A stretch of 64,000 nt of DNA from Lytechinus variegatus (lineage: Eukaryota; Echinodermata; Echinoidea; Temnopleuroida; Toxopneustidae). Positions 48,977 through 61,700 of this stretch are shown one piece after another. The position numbers and the translations under genes were made by a program. Positions within the stretch are counted from its first letter, which is position 1. Every line of letters starts with the position of its first letter. Below the pieces are notes generated by a model, which made no database searches, had not been told where the DNA came from, and saw only the letters and a program-made list of their open reading frames with translations. The stretch is taken from the NCBI RefSeq assembly GCF_018143015.1, contig NC_054741.1:37910510-37974509 (forward strand). Direction: 5' to 3'.

Positions 48977-49745
48977 ATGAGTAAGCATGCTGAGATTTCC
49001 TGTTGCAGGATAAGACTTTCCGTCTTAGTTAGGTCTGAATGGTAATATCAGATACCTTGATATGTTAAGCTTGGTGTGTTGATGCAACAGTGAGTAAAGC
49101 ATGCTCAGAACTTCTGTTACAAGATGAGTTCTGTTGCAAGATGAAACTCTTTGCTGTAACAAAATTTGAACTGTCAGCTGATTCGGTAATTGTTGGTTTA
49201 GCTAGGAAGCATGCTGAGTGTCTCTCGCAGGATGAGACTCGTTGTCTAAGACGAGTCTATGTGGATAGCATATACCTTGATAGGGTTTTGTTTTGTGTGT
49301 TGATGCACAGTAAGCTTGGTAAGAGCTTCTGTTACAAGGTGGGACTCTTTGTCTTAACAAAGTTTCAACAATAGCCAATACCCTGATGGGTCTGAGCTAG
49401 GTGTTGTTGATATAACAATGAGTAAGCATGCTGACAGTTCCTGTTGCAAGATGAATTCTGTTGCAAGGTGAGTCTCTTTGTCTTAGCCAAGTCCGGACCA
49501 ACAGCCAGTAACTTGATGGGATTAGATAGGTGTTGTTGATGCAACAGTAAGTAAAGCATGCTGACAGATTCTGCTGCAAGAGGAGACTCATTGCCTTAAC
49601 CAGGTCTGAAAGGATAGCTGATAGCTTGATGGGTCTAGCTAGATGTTGATGAAGTAACAGTGAGTAAGCATGGTGAGAGTTTCTGTTGCAGAATGAGACT
49701 CTTTGTCTTCGCCAGGTCTGAAGTAATGGCTGATACCCTGATACT
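48977..49745. repeat. Tandem array, about 105-130 bp unit, 7 units, overlapping the TRAPPC8 stop codon
   Basis: The block GTAAGCATGCTGA or GTAAAGCATGCTGA and its variants begins units at about 48977, 49091, 49205, 49309, 49419, 49548 and 49661. Each unit then has TTCTGTTGCAAGATGAGACT-like and CTTTGTCTTAGCCAGGTCTG-like sequence and TGATGGGTCTAGCTAGGTGT-like sequence. The last full unit and part of the sixth are coding for TRAPPC8 on the minus strand (stop TAG at 49637-49635). Confidence 0.8.
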
Positions 49746-52700
49746 GCTTAGATCATAAACCCCTGGTTGAGTGCAGCATGAGAGAAGACCCATCTGACAT
49801 TCCTGCCTGGAGTCTAGGGTAAGATGACGACTAGCTTGACTCACCCAGCTGAAACCATTGCTAGTAGGAGGTGACGTGATACGAGATCCACTCTGCTCCG
49901 TTGTACTGTAATTACAGATACGAAGAAATAAAAAATAAAATTCCTTCCAGATTCCAGAAGCCTTCATCACTTATCAAATATCATGCAATAATATATGACC
50001 TCTTTAAAATCTGAAGAACATACATCTGAATGAACATATTGTAATAATGTATACATATTTTTACCACACATTGTAAAGAAAATTTAAAAAACAGTTTAAT
50101 GTACATATTTTCTATTTAAGATCAATTTATTCAACTTATGGAGTGTTACAAGAAATTTGCAATTGATTGCAAGTCAATTGCAATCAATTGCAAATTTCTT
50201 GTAACACTCCATAAGTTGAATAAATTGATCTTAAATAGAAGTCAATTTAGGTCCCCAAATCAATCATAAACCTAGCATTTACTTGCAAATTTTCAATCCA
50301 TTGATTGCCTGCTTCTTTATCAACAAGTTAAAATGATCTTCTTTAGTTAAAATTGATCTATCACTTGAAAATTTTCAACTGAAATTTGCAATCGATTGCG
50401 AATAGTTTTTAACAACACCCCATCAGACAGTAACTCATTCTCACCTCTCATTCTCTATGGCTGATGTGGTCTCTATCAATACATTTAATGATGAGTCAGT
50501 GCAGTTACATAGCAATAATTTTATTGACAGTGTACATATCCTGTAAAGACAAATCAGAAGAAACAGCACACAGGTCAAGTCAAATCAAATGTTTTGATGA
50601 AATTACAAACTTGACAAGAAATAATTGAAACTGGTTGCATTCATTCACTAATCTTTACAATTATTGGCAGGCATGATTATTGGTTATTGATTCATTCAGT
50701 AAACAACCATTTAACAGTCAAAATACTATACTTTTCTCATTTCACATGTTAAATCATTCATAAGTAATTATCTTATTGCTAATATAAAACTCAATGCATA
50801 TGAATATTATAGGAAGGTAAAAATGCATTGGATATATTTTTTTCTTTTACAATTATTGTCAATAAGATTTAAAATAATTGGGAAAATGGATCAGAATAGA
50901 AACAGATGTGGCTTCTTCACTGGCAATGTTCGCTCTGCCCTCATGTGCATTTCATTTCAAATTCATTACCATAACGAATTACACGCTATTCCCATATCAA
51001 TCAACCGATAGTGTTCAGTCCCATGTGCTGATAATTGAAGAAGTATTCTCACCTATTTTTGTTGAAGTCATTCTGTACAGCTTCTGTGTATTGTAAGCTG
51101 TATTTGAGCAATGATGACATGACCTCATGGCCTGGAAGGACTGGTTCTAGACTCACTGGTTCTTTGATAAACTTAACCTGCTTCTGCTCTATGGGAAGCT
51201 GTATTACATACACACAAAAGGGGTATTAAGTATTATATGGAGTTGCCCTAAATCAGAATTCATCATGCCCATCTAAACCAGTCAGTACTTTTCCTATTTC
51301 AAAGGCTGAAAAACATTTAATTCTTTTTTATATATTTATCTATTTCAATTAGATTAATCCTCCTCCTCCTTATTTGGGAAGTTTCCTTGACTGCTTTTCA
51401 ATTTTTCTCCAAATTTGCAATAATATGAAATAAATGAAAGCAAGGAGGAAGATGCATTATTACCAAATGAAAACAACCAATGAGTACAGCAGTTTTCATC
51501 ATTTAAGAATGTTCAAATAAATATAAAAAATAATTTTTTCAACATTTTTGAATAATAATTAACAAATGTTCATGATATAAAGAAGGACCTATCAAATCAA
51601 ACAATCAAATGCATGATGGTATTCCATTGATGCAAAATGGTATTTATGTAACTCATCAACAGAACCTACGTCAAATACATTGTAGTATTTTACAGCCCCC
51701 TATAATGAGCCAAATGCCTAACTGATCTGTCAAATCCAAAGTGTTCATTGTTGGAAATAGTAATAATAGTCATACCTTTCTTACTGGATGTGATAGTGTA
51801 TCTGTGCTGATCTGATCAATTGTAAGATGACTCTGACCATATAATACATGGTCATCACCATCTTCATCAACAACAAAGGCCTGAAATAAAACAAAAACAA
51901 AATACACTCATCAGGTGTTCTACAGTAAAGATATTGTAAGATCATGATGAAACAAAAAGATAAAATGCTAAAACATTTTGGGGCTGATCCATTATTTCAA
52001 TATGTATCCATCATTACACATTTCATTCTATACTTGATGTGTTCTTTTGTTATTTGGGAAAAAGAGCAGTACATAAATAATAATAATAACAATAATAATA
52101 ATAATTATAATAATAATGATCATGATAATAATAACAATAATAATGATAATAATAATAACAATTTATTACAATAGATATGAAAACAAGATTTCTTTTTTCA
52201 TTTAGGTAGGTAAGTCTCAACAGATTAATAACAATAGTAATAGCAGGGCCTGCTGGGAGAACATTTTTGGAAACTGAAGTGGCTATCCTGGTTTAATATA
52301 CCATTATTATTATCATCACTGTCATTAATTCCATAATTCTTACCTTCCATAAGACAAGTAATGCTGTATCAGCCAAACTACACTCCACTAACATATTGTC
52401 TACCGGTGCTGTCTGCCTGGTAGTCAACCAACTCTCTGTACTACTGCTTCCTATACTCCCTGGAGTGGTAGCCGGTGAGAAGGGACTATCACCTATCAAA
52501 CCAGTCTCACTTTTCCTATCCTTCAGTTTGGAGCGGAGATAGAAATCTGCACATGGCATGGAGTTACTCGGTGCCTGGATAGTAATGACATAATAATAAC
52601 AATGGATATATAAAGCACTTTTTGCCAGAGGACACAAAGCGCTGCTATTATTACCGTCTTTAGCTCGAGCTACCGTCACCGGCACTCAGTGCATGCAAGG

Positions 52701-55700
52701 AATTACACCTGCCAGATATCTATTCATCTCACCTGGGTCGAGTGCAGCACAGTGGGGAGAAATTTCTTGCTGAAGGAAAACATGCCATGGCTAGGATTCC
52801 AACCCACGACCCTCTGTTTCAAAGGCGACAGCCAGAACCACTAGACCATGAAGCACCCACATATGGTGGGGGGGGGGGAAGTTTTAACAATCATGTTGCG
52901 ATGCATATGATAATGCTAGAGGTCATAATTTCTATAAGGCAAGGCTGAATGTATCGATAAACAGGGGAGCTATTCCAATATTTCAACATTTCCAACACAC
53001 ATCTAGATGTATTGTAAATGGCACAAATGCATTTGAAAAAAGGGATAGATTTTATCATATACGAAAAAGCCAGTTGGGGTAACATAAGCAAAAATCAGTT
53101 GAATAGATTTAAATAAAATGCCCAACCAAATGTTTGTGTACTGGTATGTAAGTATAAACAGGGGTGTGAGTGGTCACAAATAAAAAGATCTGAAAAAAGC
53201 TGAAGAGTATTGAAAAAGTCTGAAATAGACAGAGCTCCCATACTTTTGTACTGAGGAAAGCTAAAATAAGCTGAAATTAAGCTAAAATCGAAACAAAAAA
53301 ATCTGAAATCAGCTAAAAATCTGAACTTTCACACCCCTGTATAAATGAAAATATGTGCCCCAATATTCTGGTAAAAAATGCTGAATTGCTGAGAAATAGA
53401 CAAAATTAGCATGGCTGTCCAGCATGTGCAAAGCTATGTTGTTAATCTTAAGTATGATAAAAAATTTTTTAGATCTCATGAATTTACAGAGTCAGGTTTA
53501 TGTGCATAAAAATAAACCAGATCTAGATAGGTGATGACATTGAGCTACGATTCTAAAGACTTTCTCATAAAACTGCAACTACAGATACTTGGCTTTAACT
53601 GATTTTTCATGACATTTAGTATAAACCATAATCAATACCAGTATGCAGCAATCTTACAAAACACCAACAGATACTTCAATAGACATTGCGATATATAAGA
53701 TAAAAGAATTAGCATTAACAATTGAATACCATTTTGTTTTCTTACCTTATCTTTGCCAAAGAGCACACTTGAGAATGTAACAGCAGATCTATGTGGCTCT
53801 TCTATAAAACAGATATAAATAATGAAATATTGTGAGATTTCATTACCTTCAACATACGAATAGTGAATAGGTGGGAATCTGTTCGTAGCAATGCAGTGAA
53901 CTTGAGATGCTTTAGCACAAAATTGTGAATACCAGGGATGTCTGCATTACTTATATAACACAAACTTAAACGAGTGCATAACCTTCTTCATAAGATAAGT
54001 TATCAATAACTCAACATATTTCCATGGATTACACAGAACAAGGAGACTAACTTTCTGCTATGGCATCAAAAAAGAAGCCTTTTTTTATACTATGCACACC
54101 TCAGTGCAGTGAGCGAGCTAAATCTACGATAGCTTTCTCTTTTTTCGTAGCCCCGTATTCTGAAGTCAGGTTTAACTTAGACCATGGTCTAACTCTGTGC
54201 TAAAGTTTATGGGAAGCCAAAAGTCAGGTTTAACTTAGACCATGGTCTAACTCTGTGCTAAAGTTTATGGGAAGCCAAAAGTCAGGTTTAACTTAGACCA
54301 TGGTCTAACTCTGTGCTAAAGTTTATGGGAAGCCAAAAGTGTCAAAATTTTTATTAAGTTGTACATGTCTTTTTTTTCACTGTGCTCTTTCCTAATTCAT
54401 CCATGGTGAAGACAATAATCTTTTCATACTTCCTAGACAATTAAGAATGATTTGAGAGCCAAATGAGCTAAAAAAAATATGATATCTCTAATGTTAGTGA
54501 TTTATGTAACAATTGGCTATCTATACTTAAACCACAACTTTAAACCTGATTTTAAGTTAAACCAGACTTCAGAATACGGGCCATGGTGTCTAATTTTAAG
54601 ATGCTAGCAGCGCAAAATCATGGCAGAGTGTTACATATACAACTTGCTGCCCATTTGCTATACGCTACAGCCTTAAACCCGTTTTCACAATACAAAAACT
54701 ACAAACAACACAACCGTTTCCTTCATATCATGAGTGACAGAGCATACATGTATATACAGAATTGGCGCCCAAGAAATGTAATTGATATTAACTTTCCTGA
54801 ATTATCCATACATGTTATCAACACAGGCAAGCTTAAAAACATTTCTCACAACATATACAAAAAAATGCATCTGATGATCTAGTAAAATAATGTTCTTTTA
54901 ATTTGATGATTTAGTAAAATGTGAATAACAACATTACAACAACAATTAATTCTAATCCCTGGACATACCTAATTGTTTCGCCTTGAAGCACAGCTTTTGA
55001 GATTCGCCACTTCCAATCCTTAGATCTGAAACAATATAAACATTATTCTTCAAACAAAACTCTTTATAAAACGGGTTCAAGGATGTAGCCAATGGTGAGT
55101 GCGTATTTAAGTCACGTGTTCATGCTTTAATTATGCGCAACCTTCCAGTCGTGCATTTTTCGTGCAGCACTGTGCATTTTTTGTGCAACACCGTGCAATT
55201 TTTGTGCAGCATTAGTTCCAGTAGCGCGTAAAAACTGATACGCGTTCAGTAAAAGAGGCTGGCTAGGATTTTGATGCGCTTACTTAGGCGCACATAGTAG
55301 ATATGCCTGTGATGTCATAATTGACAGTCTTGTGATCTCTTCGTCTGTGCGATCGTACACAAGTTGGAGGGATTTGAACAAGGTTTCCATGAAAAAATCA
55401 TTTTGCCGACCCGTTTTATAAAACAATTAATGCACATTTTAAGATTCGTGATGTAAGTGACGATGCGAGCAACTCTCGGGCATTCACAATATTATGCAAA
55501 AGCACTCGGCGCAAGCGCCTCTTGCTTTCGCATAATTGTAAATACCCTCGAGTGTGCTGCATCGTCATAACACACTCATAAATGTGCATTAATTGTATAA
55601 TATGACACATTATAACAAAAGAAAACATATTGTATATGTATGATATACTTCATATCTACTGCTTACAATGTAAGCTTCTCATTTAGACATCTCCTGAACA

Positions 55701-58700
55701 CTGTCACACCGCCAGCTAATATGTAAATGTGACATTGCAATTCATTTATGTTTTGAATTGTACATAATGTTGTAAGAATCAAATGACTTACCTTAATTAC
55801 ATTGATCTAGAACTCCCACTTGATAAATAAGTAAATTCATCTCCAATGAATTGAACAAGAGGTTGATATGATCTCAAACAACCATAAGCATTCATGACAG
55901 ATATCCAATGAAAGTTTCTCCCATCAAAAACTTGCATATTAAAGCGAAGTAAAAGATAAACCCTATCCCCTAATTCTCAGATTTCTTTTCCTTATTGTCT
56001 CATCATTCTTGAATCAAAACCTTATCATAACCCTAATCCCTAACCACAACACAAAGTAATCATAAATTCTTTTCGTACGATCATTGCAAAGCTTTGTATT
56101 GAGGGACCCTGGTGGGTGTTTCCTAAAGCTGGTAGAAAAGTTACAAAAGACTTTATGCCTGACTGTTACATGTTACCCTTCCTTGTGATAAATGATATAT
56201 CCCAATGTAGCGTACCTAACACTTAAAGAGCATAAAACAATCGTTTGTAAAGTCCCTAATGAACAGCTTTAAGAAACATTATACGACACCTAGATAGATC
56301 CATGTGATTTGATTGGTTGTTTGATATCGTTCATTCATTCCATTTAGCAATGACGTCATCAACCGTGCAATTTTGGATCCATTCATCGTGCAATTTTGGA
56401 TCCATACGATTTTGTCCATTGCACTCACGCACCGAGATCGAGACTGCATGCAGCTCATGCACCAGCAGTGCGCATGTTGTAATGACGTAACAATCAACAG
56501 ACCGAACTCGCACTGCATGAACATGTTTTGCATCGAAATTCATGAATTTCATATGAAAAAAACCCACATTTTTCAGGTGTCATAAAACCAAATAATGAAT
56601 TTATTTTTCATTCGTGCAATGGACAGAATACTTCATTCGGTGAAAGATGAAATAATGATCCATTCAACTTAGCTACGCCTCATTGAATGGATCATTTCAT
56701 CTTTCACCTCATGAAGTATTCTGTCCATTGCACTTGTACACATTCATTACTTGTATACCATCCCTGTCACCTGCATGACATGTTATTCTCGATGTGAACT
56801 GACCTGCATCTGGCGTGACTAAAGGAGAAAGATACCATCTGTGGCTGACCCCTGTCACATGTTGTAAGCTGATCTCTGTAATGCTGGAATCATGCACCTG
56901 CACAAACAATAAAAGCATTCAAGTTTCATTACCAGAATCATGGGACTTTTGTAAAACAGAATTTGCATCATAGCAATCAGGAAACGGAATATTGACGGGA
57001 AAAATAAGGGGAGACAGTAGCATGGACCACACGGGTCGTGTGGTCCAGTGGTTAGAGCATTGGACCCATAATCGCAAGGTTGTGAGTTCGAATCCCAACT
57101 CTGCCATTGTCTCCACTTTGATAAAAAAAGGCTCGATAGTGATATCTGTCGTCTACAACGTCAGCCATTATGACTGATTAACCTAGACGTAAAATGTTTC
57201 ATAGGTAATTGGTTATATACCAGCTTGGCGTTTACAAGGAAAATGCTGTCCTGCCGAGTTCCTACGGGAGTTACCAAAAACAGAAACAGAAACTAATTTA
57301 TCACATACAAGGATGGATTCTTTTGGCTTGTGACAGCAAATGAAGGTGGAAAGTCTTGTTCACCTATGTCTGAAAGAGAAAAGGCGCTTAGCGAGGAAGT
57401 CCAGTTCCACAGCCATATACCCCAATACCAAACTTGAGCATTGATATCACTATTCTTGTATAGTTTTATGCACTGATTTGCACTAAACCTTTACATCTCT
57501 TCAACTTTTACTTTTTTTTCTTCAAATTTTCCTCTGCATATTTATATTTGAAATACTCTATACTGGTAATAGCCCAAATCACATTTTATATATATATTCT
57601 GTAAATATAAATACCAAATAATTTTCTTATATCTTACTTGGTTCATGTTTTCTATTGTGAGTGAGACGATGAGGTTGAGACTATTGGTATCCTCCTCTCT
57701 CCTACTATCAACAGACTGAGCTCTATCTGCTCTAGCTGATAGTGATACTGAGTTACTCGTCTGTATAGTGGTTGTGTGCTGTAATGTTCTATGCCTGGAG
57801 AGAACGAGACAAAATCAAAAGGAAGTATTTGGGATAAAATATCACCTCAAAGGTACTATTAAACACATCTTGGTGGTTATATAGAAAAACCATTTTTGTA
57901 AACCCTACATCCTGTTTCTTGGATCTTCTTTTTATGTAGGCATGCTGATCTATCACATGTCTGGCTTTTTACAAGGCATGAAGTTAGTTGAAAAGTCAAC
58001 TGCAAAATGGTAAAATTTATCAAATTTATTATGTATTTAAACGACAAGTCCACCCCAACAAAAAGTTAATTTGAATAAAAAGAGAAAAATCCAACAAGCA
58101 CAACACCGAAAATTTTATTAAAATGGGGTATAAAATAAGAAAAGTTATGACATTTTAAAATTTCGCTTAATTTCACAAAACAGTTATATGCACATCCTGG
58201 TCCCAATATAAAATGAGGAGACTGATGATGTCATCCACTCACTATTTCTTTTGTATTTTGTTATATGGAATATGAAATATCCAAAATATTTCTCCTTATT
58301 GTCAAGTGAAACAACGATTGAATTCTCCCTGAACATGTGGAAAAAATTGTTTAATACTATAAAGTTCAGTCAAGTTGGTCTCTATTGTCAAATTTCTGAA
58401 AAATGAAATATTGTATAATTCAAACAATTAAAAACAAAAGAAATAGTGAGTGAGGGACATCACTGACTGTCTCATTTGCATGTCACTGAGTTGTACATAT
58501 CACTGTTTTGTGAAAAATAAGCAAAACTTTAAATTTTCATAACTTTCTTATTTTACATCCGCTTTTGATGACATTTTCAGCATTATGCTAATTTGACTTT
58601 TCTCTGTTTATTCAAATCAACATTTTTCTATGGTGGACTTGACCTTTAAACATAAGTTGTGTTTTTCATGTAAAGTAAAATTCACATCTATTCCGTTAGT

Positions 58701-61700
58701 CAACATCATCAACCCTAAAAGGACCGGGCTAACATGGAGGTATTGAAGACTGTGAAGTGTTTTGTGAAATGTTCACTCACCTAATCTTAGTATTTTCCTC
58801 AGTGGTTTCATAGTAGAACAACATCCTAACATCATGAAGACCACTTTCATCTGGACCCCTGATCCACAATGGCACTGATAACGAGGCATCCGGAACGAGC
58901 CTCCCCTCTGGCAAGACAATTTCAGTCACATTATTCACATTGCACTGGCCCGCTTCAATCTCATGAATCACACACTCCCCCGAATCTAACAATGGAACAG
59001 TCCGGCCTCCTGATTGGCTGAGGCTACTAGAGTTACTACTGCTGCTGGTCAGTGATTGGCTGGAAGAAGAGTTTGAAGGGAATCCATGGGAGTGTCCTCC
59101 GAATGAGAAGATTTCGGGTCTGTCCGAGATGGTATGTAGTTTGTGAAGTGGGCATGTTCCCTTGTTAGAGATCTCTACATTGATCTGACTGATCTCTCCA
59201 CACATTAGGTTTGTTGGCATTGAAGAAAATGTAACCTTGAAATACAAACAGAAAGATGAAGTACTATCACTTGACACTGAATAACATCATTTCACTTTTC
59301 AAATACACACAACTTTAAATATATACAAAGCAAAAAGATCCGATTGTTTATCAACAAGCACCCATGCCTTTTAGCAGTCAGATGACATAACCACTACTAC
59401 ATTTTCAGAACTAATAAGCTGAGGAACAGTGATATAGAATGTCTCCATTCAAGCAAATATGTCAAAAAAATGTTCACACATGGCAATGTATAGACATGAT
59501 TGTATTTGGGAACAATGGGAAAACATGTCAACCTGAAGCCCTTGTATTGAAATCATCACAAGGAAATGAGTTTATTGCCATCCCATAAAATCATCATTTC
59601 TTTAAACAAATGTACCAGAATGGCTTGTGAAACAGGTCCCTCATGCAGATATGGGAAGTGTTTCATGTAAAACACTGATTTTCACTGAAAAATAGCTTAG
59701 TCTATCAGATGCAAGGATTTAAATGGATTACAACAATGGTCACTGAAAATCACTGACTAATTTTTTTCATGAAATGCCCCCAAGATATAAACACCGTATT
59801 TATCAAATATAGAATCCTAAATCCTGAAACTTGTCTGAATTTTGCTCATGTACATCATAAGAACAATGTCTGCATTCTTTGCTATTTGAAATGTTGAATC
59901 TACCCATAACATCACTAAGTTAGGTAATTAACCAAATAAATGAGTAGAAGTCAGTGTGAATACCTCTAGCAGTGGCATGGGAGGAGCTATAACTGGATCT
60001 AGTCTCCTATCAGGTCCATACACCACACCACATCTCTCAGCTTTGGTCACATTCAACCTCGGTCCTTGGATGTCAAGATCCTGCATGCCTTGGACCTGTG
60101 CCACACTTGACCCTAACGAGACTGGTCTCTTGACCCCTGACCTGCCATCAATGACCTCTTGATTGGTTGACGGTTCTGTGATCTGATTGGTGGAAGGTTG
60201 GGCTGATAGGCTGTATGCTACACCTGTTATATGAAGCTCTCCTGTCTGGAGTGGTGTCAGGCCTAAGTAAAGCTGTAGTAATAGAAAATATCAAGCAGAC
60301 GGACATGTAACTACAGTTCCAGGACATTTGCTCTGGCAACAATTGCTCCGATGAAAAATTGCATGTTAAGCCAAACATAAAACCTAACCTGCAAAACTAA
60401 ATAAATGGTCCCAATATTTACATTATTGCAACCCAAAACTCTATTACAATCCTAACTCTAAGACTTGAGCAAATGCCACAGGAACATATTTTGAGTAACT
60501 GTAACTATATGTGTGTGTGTTTGTCTACAGATGGTCGACATTTGTATAGCGTATATGCCATAAGTTACAAAGTGCTCGGTCAGCATAGATTAAATATATA
60601 CAAATTACCCAGCAGTGACAGTATTGGTCTACATCAAATGCACAGGTGATCAGTAGATAAATAGTATTACAAATTAAGATGAAATATAAGGATTTTATTC
60701 ATAATGATTTGAAGATTTTTAAGAGTCAATAAGCTAATCTAAGTCTGAAATCATATAATTCCATCTTAATATATATTTGAATTGAAACAAAGCCTTGTTC
60801 AATGTCACATTATCTCAACTATCAGTGTTTTTATTTATTCATTTTTTTCCCTTCTACTTTCTTTGTGCTTTGTTTCACTTTGATCATTTGCATCCCTTCC
60901 TCTGATGAAGGCAAACTGTGCATCTTTACTGTCCGGTATTCAAACCAATAATATTTCAGTATAAGATCCATTCCATTTAAATCCAACTAGAGTTTTGATA
61001 TTATGTAAAATTGCTGATTTTATTTTTTTTAAGACATCCTCTCAGACCAATAATTTAATTTACCTCTTTAACAAAATTTATATGATTATCAACATCTTAG
61101 TTCAAACTTGATATCACTTCAAGTCCTACTAAAATCATTGATATCAATGATAATAATAAAGTATAGAAATTCAGAAATAAATAAGACTCACCAGCTTGTA
61201 GTCATTTGCTGCTAAAACAACTTCTGGAATGCTTTCAACCTTTACTACATTTTCTACACTTCCAACCTAAAGAAAAATATGAGAAATTTATGTCAAATTC
61301 ATTACTCAGAATGTCTCAACTTTCTTTCACATTCAAATATATCTCCTATGGCAGCACCTAAGGATGTTAAATGATACATGATATACGAATGATATATTAT
61401 CATTATTAATAAAGTTCATTTATATCTGTCAAGTTTATCTGCTTGAACTATACACAAAGGTCTATAAGAGCATAAGGCATGTTTTAACAATATTACATGC
61501 ATGACAGGTGGAGGATACATACTTGGCAAGTTTAGACCATACTTCAGCATGAACTATGGTGATTGCATAATGTTTATTTTACTAATCAATCAACTATTAA
61601 GGCAATTCCAAAAATTTGAAAGAGAAGAAACTTACTCCATCATCTCTTACGTCAGCTTCATTTGACAAAACTGACGATTGCTGCTCTGGATTCTCTTGAT

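Noticed and set aside
51944..52174. Asn-rich 76-codon frame
   Set aside because: It crosses an AAT microsatellite in a TRAPPC8 intron.
54165..54338. CRISPR-like array (three regular repeats)
   Set aside because: The units are contiguous with no spacers and sit inside a TIR element in an animal intron.
57030..57105. Possible tRNA gene (A and B boxes present)
   Set aside because: The ends do not form an acceptor stem, and the same sequence continues into a body shared with the copy at 6139-6350, so it is a SINE head.
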